From Mortierella sp. BCC40632 (lineage: Eukaryota; Mortierellomycota; Mortierellomycetes; Mortierellales; Mortierellaceae), in assembly GCA_011634665.1 (NCBI GenBank), contig WAEK01000007.1:2638501-2702500 (forward strand): a stretch of 64,000 nucleotides of DNA, read 5' to 3'. Positions 43,621-54,530 of the stretch are shown piece after piece. Under the pieces are notes generated by a model. The model saw only the letters and a program-made list of their open reading frames with translations. It did no database searches and was not told where the DNA came from. The translations under genes were made by a program, and so were the position numbers. The first letter of the stretch is position 1. Each line of letters starts with the position of its first letter.

Positions 43621-45000
43621 ATGCTAGTTCCTAAAACTCACGCGCCACTAGAAGAGCTATTCCCTGCGAATGAGCCCATACACGTCCCTGCCGACGCTTC
43701 ACCCAACACTGGCTGGCCTGTCACGTTTACCAACTATGAATTTCCGATTAAAGGACAAGGCACGATCTCGCTCAAGATCAAGGCAGAAAACCCCTTTCGG
43801 ATTGTGCTAGGGTCAGAAAGGAACCTAAACGGAACGCTGCTCGTACTCGAGGTCAACCTGAATAAGACAGTGCTGCGCTGTAACAACGATACGGGTGAGA
43901 CTGGTGTAATCGCCGCGACTACCGAAAAGAAAGCACTGCTCGATAAGGGGACTAAGATATCGTACTGGGTGAGTCTCGACTACCTGAACTCGCGTGTTCG
44001 CTTTGGCAAGGGCGAGATGCTGCCGCAACTTGTTGTGTTTGAGGCGCCACTAGGCGTCAGCACGACCATGCACCCTCAGGCCGCTCATAACTACATGAGC
44101 TTATGCTACATCGGACTTGCAGCGCAGGCAGGTAATCCGCCACCGGAAGTATCCAAGCATCTGCTGTGGCCGCTACCTGTCGTGCTCACACCACCGCCTG
44201 TGTTGGTACCAAAAGACCGCATTACGCTGGAGATGATTGCACGCAACGAGGCGACCGTAGTCTCAAGTCTGCCAGAAGCATGCCAAGTGCTGTACGGCAG
44301 CGTCGCTGGCCCTGATATCAAATTGGACACTCAAGATTTTCGAGATTTCTCCGTCGCGATCAACCACAGTATCATTACGGAAGGCTGCATCTGTTATAAT
44401 AAGTTATTGGAAAAAGCCAGTGAATTCGGCAGGTACGAGCCGAAAGAAACCTATCTGCGCATCACTTTAGGTCCGAACCAGGGAGACTCACCTGGCTCAC
44501 CTTTCGTACTTGAAATCTGGCCTGGCGGGCACTCTTCGCCGATCCATGACCATGGCGAGGCATGCGCGGTGATTAAGGTGTTGCACGGTGACATCTGGGT
44601 CGAGCTGTATCCGGAATTGCACCCAAAAATCACCAAATACTTCACTGAAGCGATATTCCATGCAGGCGAAGTCACCTATCTGACGCCCGAGTACTACCAG
44701 GTACATAGGCTCGTCAATCGCAACCAACCTGGAAACATGACTGCGACGATCCAGTGCTACCGCTACCCAAATGACAGCAAGGTGCATGGGGAGTACTTTG
44801 ACTATCTTGATGGCGACGATGTCAAGCACTTCACGCCGAATTCAGATTGGGAGTACCTCGAGTTCCGTGAGTTGATCCGCAAGGAGTGGTCCGATGCAAG
44901 ACGTCGCATGACCACAAACATCTCGGATCCTTCTGAAGGATATCTTTCAGAGCCAGAAGCAAGTCCGGCAAGGTCTCCAGCCTCTGACCTTGGCCGCTAA
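43621..45000 (+). CDS. fusion of a Methyltransf_FA-like domain and a cysteine-dioxygenase-type cupin
   Basis: Single exon, 459 residues. The N-terminal domain (about 28-165) resembles the so-called farnesoic acid O-methyltransferase domain (Methyltransf_FA), a sugar/ligand-binding-like beta fold: FRIVLGS...LEVNLNKTVLR...YWVSLD...VRFGKGE. The C-terminal domain (about 235-430) is cysteine-dioxygenase-like: WPGGHSSPIHDHGEACAVIK gives Fe ligands H309 and H311, with Cys315 near the position of the Cys-Tyr crosslink Cys; YYQVHRLVN gives the third His, H362. Such enzymes oxidise thiols such as cysteine to the sulfinate. The middle (170-230) is a linker. No signal peptide. It has no intron and is visibly GC-richer than its neighbours. 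The physiological thiol is unknown. Confidence 0.8.
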   Translation: MLVPKTHAPLEELFPANEPIHVPADASPNTGWPVTFTNYEFPIKGQGTISLKIKAENPFRIVLGSERNLNGTLLVLEVNLNKTVLRCNNDTGETGVIAATTEKKALLDKGTKISYWVSLDYLNSRVRFGKGEMLPQLVVFEAPLGVSTTMHPQAAHNYMSLCYIGLAAQAGNPPPEVSKHLLWPLPVVLTPPPVLVPKDRITLEMIARNEATVVSSLPEACQVLYGSVAGPDIKLDTQDFRDFSVAINHSIITEGCICYNKLLEKASEFGRYEPKETYLRITLGPNQGDSPGSPFVLEIWPGGHSSPIHDHGEACAVIKVLHGDIWVELYPELHPKITKYFTEAIFHAGEVTYLTPEYYQVHRLVNRNQPGNMTATIQCYRYPNDSKVHGEYFDYLDGDDVKHFTPNSDWEYLEFRELIRKEWSDARRRMTTNISDPSEGYLSEPEASPARSPASDLGR

Positions 45001-45207
45001 TATGACGCGTAGGGTGTAAGAAGGGCTGAAACTATGCGGGTGTTATGTTAGGCTTTGGTGGTTATTCCTCCTGCTTTCACAGAGGCCCTCAGTTCGATTT
45101 GCCATCATTACTATTTCCAGCTTCTTACAACCTCAAACAGAGCAAGCTGTTCCCTCGTGCTTAGTTTTCCTGTTTGCTTCATATTTGTGAGACCTATCAC
45201 GCTACCC

Positions 45208-45240
<33 letters not shown>

Positions 45241-45256
45241 TAAACCTTTTTGAACC

Positions 45257-45295
<39 letters not shown>

Positions 45296-46216
45296 GGTGA
45301 ATATGAAGCACTCACTAGAGTGTCCCGCTGCAAAGTAGTTGATCCAGTCCCATAGAATCATTCCCTGTCCAAATGTGTTGACATCCTGACACTCATGAAC
45401 CTCTCTCGCCCAATCTCTCTCTCTCTCTCCAGGTGTTCAGTTGCTCGCATTCGGTAATTCATTCATTTTTTTCTTTACTTTGTGGACTTTGTCTCTCGTC
45501 AAACTTCTAGAGGCAAGAACCTTTGTTGATTTGACCGCAACTCAAGCGTTTAGCCAGAAAATACACCGTTACAAAGGGTGCCTAGTGCATTTCAAAGTTA
45601 TGTGATACGTTAGGATGAGAATCTGTCAATTTTTTTTTGGGGGGGGGAGAAGGAGGAGGAGGGAAAGGAAGGGGTGATATACTCTATGAACTGTTCTTTT
45701 AGCAATAGCAATAACAAAAAAAAAGTCGACAATAACCTTTCAACAGGCTCTTTTTGTACTGCATCAGAGAGTATCACGAAAAAAAAAAAAAAAAAAAGTT
45801 TTTTTGGACCAAGACGCCACCTTTCCACCATTTTTCAAGCTATTGAGCAAAGGTTTCTGACACTCTTTCAACCAAACTCTTCACCTATGACTGGTTCAAG
45901 GTATTGGTCTATTTACTGGTGTACTTCTGTAGACAACACAAGACCTGGCACTTTAAAAGCGAGTAAACTATACAAAAGACTATCCAAAGCACCTCCCGCG
46001 CAAATTTCCATGTCTTGTAAATACTCAACAATCTCTCCCTATTTTCGTCAGTTTCGGGGATCAGAGAAAAGGTACCAAACAAGCAATAATGCATACATAT
46101 ATATAAATATATTTATTCTGAGATAGGGATGCCCTTTGCCACCTATTTTGTAGCAACACCAAGCAATAGTCTTTCTTTCTTTCTTTCTTTTTCTCCTCGG
46201 TTTAGACATGCTATAA
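45001..46216. other. convergent spacer with long homopolymers
   Basis: 3' flank of the cupin gene and of the minus-strand VMA22-like gene. It contains A27 (45214-45240), T36 (45259-45294), A19 near 45780 and CT repeats near 45413-45430. No gene found. Confidence 0.55.
45214..45294. repeat. inverted homopolymer pair, poly(A)27 and poly(T)36
   Basis: A run 45214-45240 and T run 45259-45294 are separated by 18 bp and complementary, so they could form a long A:T hairpin. This mirrors the T23/A48 arrangement at 31798-31868. Confidence 0.9.
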
Positions 46217-47244
46217 TTAGTCTTGTTGGCGAAGACTTTTGATCCGCTGCTCCAAATCAAAGAGTTTGGCCTGGATCGTCGCCATCTCTACAACTTCACC
46301 AAGACCTAGTTGTAAAAGCAAAACGGAAGGGGGAGAAAAGAAGTTCGTGTCAACAAATATGTAATGTGCCCACCATCGTGATTAATCATAAGTACCCCAC
46401 TCGCTCCATTTTTTTTTTTTTTTTTTTAAAAAATTAAAAAAAACAAATCTTACTTTTTTGAAATGAGGTTTGAGCCATCCGAAGAGACTTTGGTGCAAAG
46501 GCTCCAAACCAGAAGAGTGGATCCGGCTTCCTAACCTTTTTGGTCGGTGTCTGACCCGAAGTCGCGTTGGATACGGTTTTATCTTTCTGGTCACTGCTTG
46601 ATTTTGTCTCTGGTGTGGTAGTGGAGGCGACTTTTTGGTCTTGGTTCCGCTCCCGATCTGGACGTTGTCGATTCCTGACTCCTTCTCCAGTAGATTCTTG
46701 TGCTTTGTCTGCCTGCTGGTCTTTTTCTAGGAGAAGGCTCTCTTCGAATAGGTTCCGGAGCAAGACCTCGGTCGCTCCACGTCGTTCACTAGGGAGGGGG
46801 GAGGGCACGAGTTAAGAAGGAAGGAAAGAAAGAGGTGTAAAGAGAAATGAACAAAAGACTATACAAAGGAGCTATTCTATGAGTGGCAAACTGCCTTGCA
46901 TCCTCTACTTACACGCCATGGATTGCTCTCATTCGTAGATCATAACAGTCTGCAGAAACATTCCTGGGACCCATTGTATACTTGGCCTCCGAGATTTGCT
47001 CATGGCCCTAAATTGAACACGTACCCAGAAAAAAAAAAGAAAAAAAAAGTAGGCACTAATGTTCAGTTGGTTGCTTCTAAATGAGAACGTCCCAGAATTG
47101 AACACGTCCGCAATACAGTAACATTACTTGTTGAAAGAGATCGCTGATGCGGTTCCAGGCCGCAAGATGTTCATCAACAAGGGCCATGTACTCTAGAACA
47201 AGGACATCCAGCTCTTGGTTTCGGTCTGTGCTAGTCATTGTCAT
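46217..47244 (-). CDS. VMA22: V-ATPase assembly factor Vma22 (CCDC115) homologue
   Basis: Four exons (47244-47128, 47007-46913, 46788-46454, 46305-46217) give 211 residues. Vma22 works in the ER with Vma12 and Vma21 to assemble the V0 sector of the vacuolar ATPase; it is a small coiled-coil protein on the cytosolic side. Family marks: LDVLVLEYMALVDEHLAAWN at the start; ISEAKYTMGPRNVSADCYDL; the C-terminal DPLFWFGAFAPKSLRMAQTS block; and a final helix ATIQAKLFDLEQRIKSLR. A Gln/Lys/Thr-rich disordered linker (about 100-150) separates the halves. It starts 94 bp downstream of the DYRK stop on the same strand. Confidence 0.88.
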
Positions 47245-47338
47245 GTCCCTGTGTGTTTGAAAGTAGAATAAAGGGAAGGGGTGAGAGGGGAAGTAGTCTT
47301 AAATTTTTATTAGAAAAGTCGACAGACAGGGTAGTTTT

Positions 47339-50300
47339 TTACTCCACTTGTGTTGGGCGAGTTTGCATCTTTTGCAACCGGATCTGTCGCAAATAGTCCA
47401 CCCCGGTTGCAATACCTATTGTCTGGCTCGACCCTGCAGCGTATACACTAGAAACTGCTTTCCTGGAACTACCAGAGCTTCGACTACTACTACTACTACT
47501 ACCACTGAACGACCGGCTATCACCGCGACTACTGCCAAGTGAGTTGTCGACTTTGACAACTGGACGGACTCCACTAATGGTCAGTCGGCGAGACGCATCT
47601 AATGCAGTGGTGCCGAGGACCTGTGAGGACCCAGAGCCTGACGATGATGCAACGGAATACAAACTGCTGCTCTGCGGAATGTGTTTGATCCCAGTTCTAT
47701 CGCTTCTATATGCACTGTCTTGGTTACTACTACGTCTCAAAGACCCATCAAAGGTGCTGTTTCCAGGAGCCGCTATTGTAGTCCCACTCGCTCCACTGAC
47801 CGAACTGCGGTACGAACTGGATCGGGTGGAAGAAGAATACTTAGGGGCCTTTTCAAGAGTACTTCGGCCACTGAGGCGTTCTTCTGGCTCTGTCTTCACC
47901 TTCAAGGATTTGGAGGGAAGAGAGGAGTGACCAGAGATACTAAAAATGTAAAAGGAATAATATCAACAAAAAGGAACATTAGTTGAGGATTCACTCACAC
48001 ATAGGAGGCTTGTCAGATGTTATAGTCAACTCTTACTGAGAACTCCGGCTCCTTGAAGAAAGGAAACTGATGTTGGAACTATCTTGTGCCTGCAAGGAAG
48101 ACAAGGGCGAAGTGGGTGACAAAGAGGTCGAGGAACTGAAAAGAGATCGTCCTGAAGATCGAGCATCCATAACCCATTCATGGTGTAGTCCTTCTGTGGG
48201 TTTCATTCGTTTTTCGGGGTCCCAGATCAAACATCTTGAGATAAAGTCCAGAAATTGAGCATCATTGCACTTGAGAGCTTGAGCCAATGTCTTTGAGCCA
48301 GGCTTGCGTCTCTTTCCTTTAGAATTTACCACAACTTTTGGAGTTCCGTTGGAGTCTACAAGGCCATGAGGTTGTGGGAGAAAGGGTTAGAAAGCGGATA
48401 AGGGAATTCGTTGGCAGCAAGCGAACATTAAGATGTACTCTGCTCTTTTCCTCTCTCTTACCGAAAAAGACCTTCTTTCGAGAACTTCGATCTACCAATC
48501 GTCGATCCGGCACACCTTGAATCTCCATAATGCAGGCTAGCTGTTCTTGCTCATTCTCTCCTGGAAAGAGCGGGTATCCGGTATAGAGTTCAGCGAGAAT
48601 ACATCCGAGACTCCACATGTCGATGGCCATGTTGTAGTTCATACCCAGAATAACTTCTGGAGATCGGTAGAATCGGCTCTGGATATAGGTATACACTTTC
48701 TCGTTCTCAAGACAACTGCTTCCAAAATCAATAACCTTGATACTGGACTTTGTGGGGTGCTTCAACAATACATTCTGTATGGTAAAAGAAAGCAATAGCT
48801 TTAGATTTCTCTTCAAAAAAATACAGTCCTCACCAAGACTTCTCATAAATTAAAGCAATATCCTACCTCAGGCTTGAGATCACAATGAACAACACGGTGC
48901 TTGCCCAATAACTCCAGTGACTGCAAGAGTTGAGTGCAGAATCTATTATCGGTCATCAATGTTAGTCTGGATTATCCACAAGTTGGCGTCAGCAGATTGA
49001 TTGGTAGTAATGTGTCACATACCTCTTGATAAGTCCGAGACTGAACCCTTGAAACGAGTTGCTCTTTATGAACTCATACAGATTGATGGAGAGAAGCTCT
49101 GATGCAATGCAGAGATGGTTGCGAAAGTAAAAGTTGTCGGTCATCCTCACTAGATTATGTTTGGCGTCCGGGTCCTAAGGAAGTCACCCAAAAAAAAAAA
49201 AAAAAAAAAAAAAAAAGGTCCGCTTAGTATTTTAGCACTCTATGTCTAACAATAAGAGTTCCACCAGGTCCTAGAAATGTGAACTCATACCCATTTGTTC
49301 AACTTATCCAGGATCTTCACTTCAATGACTGCTTGACAGTGGAAGCGCTTCTTGTTCCTGATGATCTTGATGGCCACATACTCTCCTGTTTTATGGTCGT
49401 AGCACTTTGCGACTTGACCAAACGACCCCTTACCCAACATTTCCAGAACCTCATAACGGAACATTAGGTGATCATGATTCACAATAAGATAGTCGCCCCT
49501 GTCATCGTCATACCCTATAGTCAAAAAATAGGACATAGATTGTGTTAAAACTAACTCAAGCAGGTAACCGTTTGGTCTATGGTTAGCTTGACACTGAAGA
49601 GCAAATCTGACTGATAAAACATACCATAGTTATTGGTGCTCGAGTCCATTGTCGCTGGTTTCTTATGACGGCAATTTTGTCCGACATAGTAGATTTGAGG
49701 GTAATCGCCTATCTCAACTTTCTCATATGGGCTTAGGTAAGATGCATAAAGCTTCAACGCAGCATAAGGTGATAGAGGCAGGAGCGGGCTGGCAGTGGAC
49801 GTGTTAGGCCTCGGTGATGATGAATCCGCAGATGATAATGGAGATGTTAAAGGTGATTTGTTAGGGAGAGCCAGTTTCAAGGCTTGGTCAAGTATGCTTT
49901 TGCTTGATTGCGAGGACTGAGAGGGCTGCGAACCGGAAATGCTGGTGCCAAAAGTTGAGGTTCTTGTAAAAGAGAGACCAGACCCTCTACGATCGCCCGA
50001 AGCCTTCGCGTCGTTATTAGGTCCAATACCCAAGTCTGACTGAGACTTGGAGAAACTAGAATTTGATACATGTGACTTTGACAAAAGTCCTGTAAGAGCA
50101 TTGCCCGTGGTTCCTCGAATCGGTGCCGCCGTCCCTCCTGTTGTTCTAACCTGCGAAGCAGCCAAGACTGACTGAGCATCCAGAACCGCCGAGCGCCGGC
50201 GACCGAGTCCACTGAGCAACCCACTCGAGAAGCTCCTTGTGGTCTTGGGCTTTGCGATGTCTATGCCATCCGGAGCCTTAATCACAGTAGTTTCCTTTGA

Positions 50301-53300
50301 CTCGGAGGTACTACGTCCATGGGCGCTTACTGAGTCCTTAGTAGATCGCGCCTGCATATCTTCAGGCGGTTCTGATGTCGGGGTTCTAGAAACTCCGTTG
50401 GCAGCAGGGCCTTTAGACAAATGGCGAGAGCTCCGCACTGATCCTGAAGGGCTCGGTATCATTGATCCAGCGGAACGTGACGACGTTCCAGTGTTACTTG
50501 TGACGCGAGATGTAGTAGTTCGAGAAACCGTAGACATATACATTGGCGGAAGGATTGTTGGGGCAGGCTTCTCTTTAGGAGGATCCATTGCGGATAGTGT
50601 CTAATCGTCAAGGCACGCTTAAGTCAGTACAATATCATTACACAGCCGAAACTGGAATACTCATTAAGATCAGAACAAAGCATCGCTACCTTTCCACGCT
50701 TGCGGCCGAGTGTTTGTGCACTACTAGTTGAACTAGAGGCTGAAGGCCCCTTTGAGGCTGATAATGCGGCCTTAATCTCTTGAAGTCTGCTCTTTGTAGT
50801 CTCAGTATTGGCGCTCGCTCCCCGCTGATGGAGCGAACTGGTGGAAGTATCGAAAGCAATACTCCTTCGGTGAGCATAGGTCTCGGACTTCCCCGATGAT
50901 TGCCTGGGCACAACACGAGGTGAGATCTCAAGTGATGTGCGCACCTTCTTTGGAGATGCTGGTGCCTGAGTGGCTACAGAAGTATCAAGCTTCAAAGAAC
51001 TGAGATGTTTGGAAAGATCTGCAGTAGGAACAGGTGTGGTGTCGGCAGTGTAGTGAGCAACCTTTGCTGAGGCAGTATGTGTAAGAGTCGACAGAGGCGA
51101 ATTACGTGTATCCGAGTTCTCTCTTGCGTGTCGACTCTCTGTTGTGAGGACTAACGATTTTCGTGCCATTGACTGGAGCTCTCCTTGACTGAGTTGAGGT
51201 TGTTGAGAGGAGTGTTGTTGTGACAGGGGCGGGACAACTACCATGGTACTATGACTGGAGGCCTCTCCTGGAGTGCGCGATCTAGACCCAGAAGTAGAGG
51301 TGGGTCGGCTTCTATATTCAGCCGTAGGAGTCATGGCATTACTACTCCTTGACTTAGTTCGATGATGGTGAACCGAGCTAGGGAGATGAGGAGATGCTGC
51401 TCTTGAGTTTGCCCTTGACCTTGGTTTTGAATCTTCACTACTCCCAGAGTTGTGCAACGAAGAATGAGAGCTCTCTCTTCGATGCTTCGCTCTGATCTGA
51501 TGGTCTCGTTGCTGTAGCTGTAAAAGGAAGTGCTCTTGCTCTCTCCATGAATCCCGTCTACTGGGCGTACGGTCAGACGTCATACTCTCATTTGTAGCAT
51601 CGTCTGCTGGCTCACTCTGTTGTTGACCCTGTTCAGTTGTTTCCTCGCCTTCTGCCAACGAGGATGGGTCCCTGTCGCTTTCCTGAGCAACATTCTGTCT
51701 TCTTGATACAACTACACTTGCTGATTTAGGACGCCGAGAGAAGTTGTGGGGTTCAGCCTTGGTCTCCACAAATGCATTCTTAGAGAGAGCATCAGATGAG
51801 ACAGGAGTAGTAGACCCGTGAGACATTGGCGGCGTTGAGGTATCCCAGGAAGCGGTGTGAAATATTGGTCCAGACGTGTAGGATGTACTTCGACAGTGAG
51901 CACGGGTTGAAGGTGAGGATGGTGTCTCATAGGATGCAGCGGGATTTCGCGAGTGATGCCCGGAGCTGCATCTGCTGGAACTTTGAGGACTTGGAAGAGT
52001 GGTCAAGGGCGACTCATCCGAACGCGAGCACGAGGATGGAGTCATCGGAGGGATGAGCGATATAGGCATATCAGACCTGTTTGATAGTTTGAGAAAGTGA
52101 GAAGTTAAACTCTGAACCACGGAGATGAAGCTAACACATCAACATAGAAACATACCCAAAGCTCTGACCCCGATAGTGAAACGTCGTTTTTTGTGGTAAA
52201 GATTGAGGTGGCGGCGAGCCTGCACTCCGAGCAGGGCCAGGATATGGCTTTAAAATACTTTCTGGATGAGTCCGCTTTGGGGAATCCTGTGGAGGTTGTG
52301 TCGAACGCTTCAGTTGGCTATACTCGTGAAGGCTGTGGCGAGAAGATGCTGTCGAGCTCTTCCTGCTAATGGATGAAGTATCTGGAGATTCTGATGGCGG
52401 GGACTGGATCCACGAATAAGGAACTTGAGGGATAATAGCACTAATAGATTGGCGATTCCTCGCTGGCAGAGACTTGCGGAATGCCTCCTTGTCAATGTTG
52501 ACACTGCTTTCGTAGTACTCTACAAGAGATTGTCATATGGTTCAAGTTTAGTTATTAATGGGAAATGCTGGTCAGAGTCACTGAATTTTCCCAGAGCAGA
52601 TGTCACCCCAACATCCACTACACGGGAGAGAAGACACTAGCAACCACCGTCGTCAATTTCACTCCTATCCCACTGAGACTCCATGCAATAATAGCAAGCA
52701 CTTGCACTGAATTGGCAACTCAGGCGAAGTCATCAGGCTCAAGCGCGGTGGGGTACGCAAAGGGCTAAGGAATTTCGTCAAGCAAAGCACTCGGGGTATT
52801 CGTTACTGTTTAAATAGCGGCTAGTTGGACTTACGCGATTGAACTTGCTTCCGGGACCGTGAGCCAGATGTACTAAAGCCTCCTTCTGGAGGTTCTTCAA
52901 GACCATGAATGGTTTGACTCCGTGGTCGGACATCGCCGGCTGTGGAGAAAGAAGGAGTTGGTGAAAATTCTTTGTGAATGGCGTGCGGCGACACTGTTGG
53001 CCCCAACGACTCCCCTTGTTCCTGCTGTTGTTGAGCTGCTTGCCGCCGCTCTCTCCTCTCCAAGATGCCTTTAACGACTTCTTCACCAAGCGATGCTCCA
53101 CGAGACTTGCTACTCTCGCTAGTTGAGAGTGACCTTCCCAGGGAATGGTGACTCTCGTTTTCAGGAGCTGCTTGAACCTCCGGTAGAGTGTCATTACTGT
53201 TACGCCCGCTGCCCGATGATGTTGTTGGTGAAGACAATGAAAGCCTATTTGATGAGCTGAGCATTGGGGAGGCCGGGTACTGTCTGAACTCTCGGATGGG

Positions 53301-53498
53301 CATCTTTCTTAACGAAGGCGATTTTGGTGGATGGCTGTTTGATGGGTTGCTATGAGATGCTGGATTCGTGACGTTCGCTTGGTCCATTGAATTCAATCCG
53401 TCCTGTGGCAGCAATTCATGTTGCTTTGATGGTAATGCAGCCTTGGGGGTTATTGATTTCCTCCGGGTTGCGAAAAATGATGATCTGATGGAATCCAT
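47339..53498 (-). CDS. class II DYRK-family protein kinase, Pom1-like, very large
   Basis: Ten exons: 53498-52835, 52519-52156, 52076-50690, 50600-49625, 49514-49291, 49174-49023, 48942-48867, 48774-48462, 48355-48037, 47939-47339; 1,691 residues in continuous phase. About 1-1080 are Ser/Thr/Pro-rich and disordered. The DYRK homology box ([19 protein letters not shown] and [16 protein letters not shown]) precedes the kinase. Catalytic marks: GKGSFGQV, Lys1180, Glu1195, HCDLKPEN with Asp1277, DFG at 1297-1299, and the activation loop [17 protein letters not shown], where Tyr1311 is the expected autophosphorylation site. A Ser-rich tail of about 230 residues follows. The class II box points to DYRK2/Pom1-like roles in cell polarity or size control; this is inference. 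The upstream in-frame GTG is not used; ATG 53498 is the first ATG. Confidence 0.93.
49190..49216. repeat. poly(A) tract, 27 nt, in an intron
   Basis: Lies in intron 5 (49175-49290) of the DYRK gene; read on the gene strand it is a T tract. Confidence 0.9.
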
Positions 53499-54530
53499 GC
53501 CGAACTCAAATACGGGACGGACGGAGCAGGGCGATGATGATGGTGATACTGACTCAAACCGAGCGGGTAGACATGGAGATTCGCCACGACATTGGCCAGC
53601 GCAGCGTGGAATGACTGGGACGATGGAAGGATGGATGCTGGGGTGGAGAGTAAACCTGTGCGGCCGCCACTGCACGCGGGTCGTGCCATGGAAACGAGAG
53701 CCGAGTTAGCGGAGAGAGAGGAGCTGAGCGATATCATCAGCCATATTACGGGCTGGCGCACGCACCAGTCTTGTCTGACTACCTCCTCAGCTTTACGCCG
53801 TTGTACATGAAGATGTTGGCCATCTCGCCGAAAATCTGTTTAGCATCAGCGACATGTCTCAATTGCTCCGACTGTCGTCAATCCCCCCCACATGGCCAGC
53901 ATCTCAGGAACAGGGGCACAGGAGAGCTGCAAGATGGCCGTCCAAACGCCACGTCTGCCGCAGCCGAATCGACATGACATGGCACGAAGCAAGTAGTAGA
54001 TGGCTCTTACACGGGCCTTGGAAGCAGTGATCGCCATAGAGCAACCCCCCTCCCCTCCCCTCTTCCTCCTCCTCCTCCTCCTCCTCCTCAATTGCTGCAT
54101 CCTTGTGAGGATGCCGAGATGATGGAAACATAACAATAGACGCAAGGCCTCAGGTCACGACAATTTGATAAAGGGGAGAGACACACTCCAGCCGCAGAGT
54201 CGATCTCAACAGAGCCATCTCAAGCTCTAGGTCGAATCGCGTGCCAGCAGCGCTAAAAAGAGCTGCCTTCTTTGGAAAGGAGGGCCTCCGAACGCTGTCC
54301 TCTCGACTGCTCGACTGATTGTCTTGCGAGCGCCCAACTTGTTTACATACAATGGCTCGTTGCTCCGTTGTCCGCTATAAAATGTCTACGTTCAACTAGT
54401 CAGGCTGGACTTTACCCTCATTCTCTAGTCCCTCTCCGCCATCCGTGTTTTACCTTCTAGTGTTTACTGTGCCCTCCTTCCTCCCATCCTTTCACCTTCT
54501 TTTATCTTTTCACAGAGTAATTGCCTTGCA
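53499..54530. promoter_or_regulatory. divergent promoter region, DYRK kinase and FAD monooxygenase
   Basis: 1 kb between divergent start codons. It contains a (TCC)n block at about 54063-54089 and a TATA-like CTATAAAATG near 54375, 155 bp before the monooxygenase ATG. No coding sequence is supported; open frames reflect the repeat or overlap the DYRK leader. Confidence 0.5.

Noticed and set aside
45674..46126. Plus-strand 150-codon frame
   Set aside because: It contains Asn/Lys runs from homopolymers and overlaps the 3' flank of convergent genes; no domain seen.
53450..54145. Open frames in the DYRK/monooxygenase divergent promoter
   Set aside because: They either overlap the DYRK coding exon in another frame or translate the TCC repeat into Glu/Arg runs.
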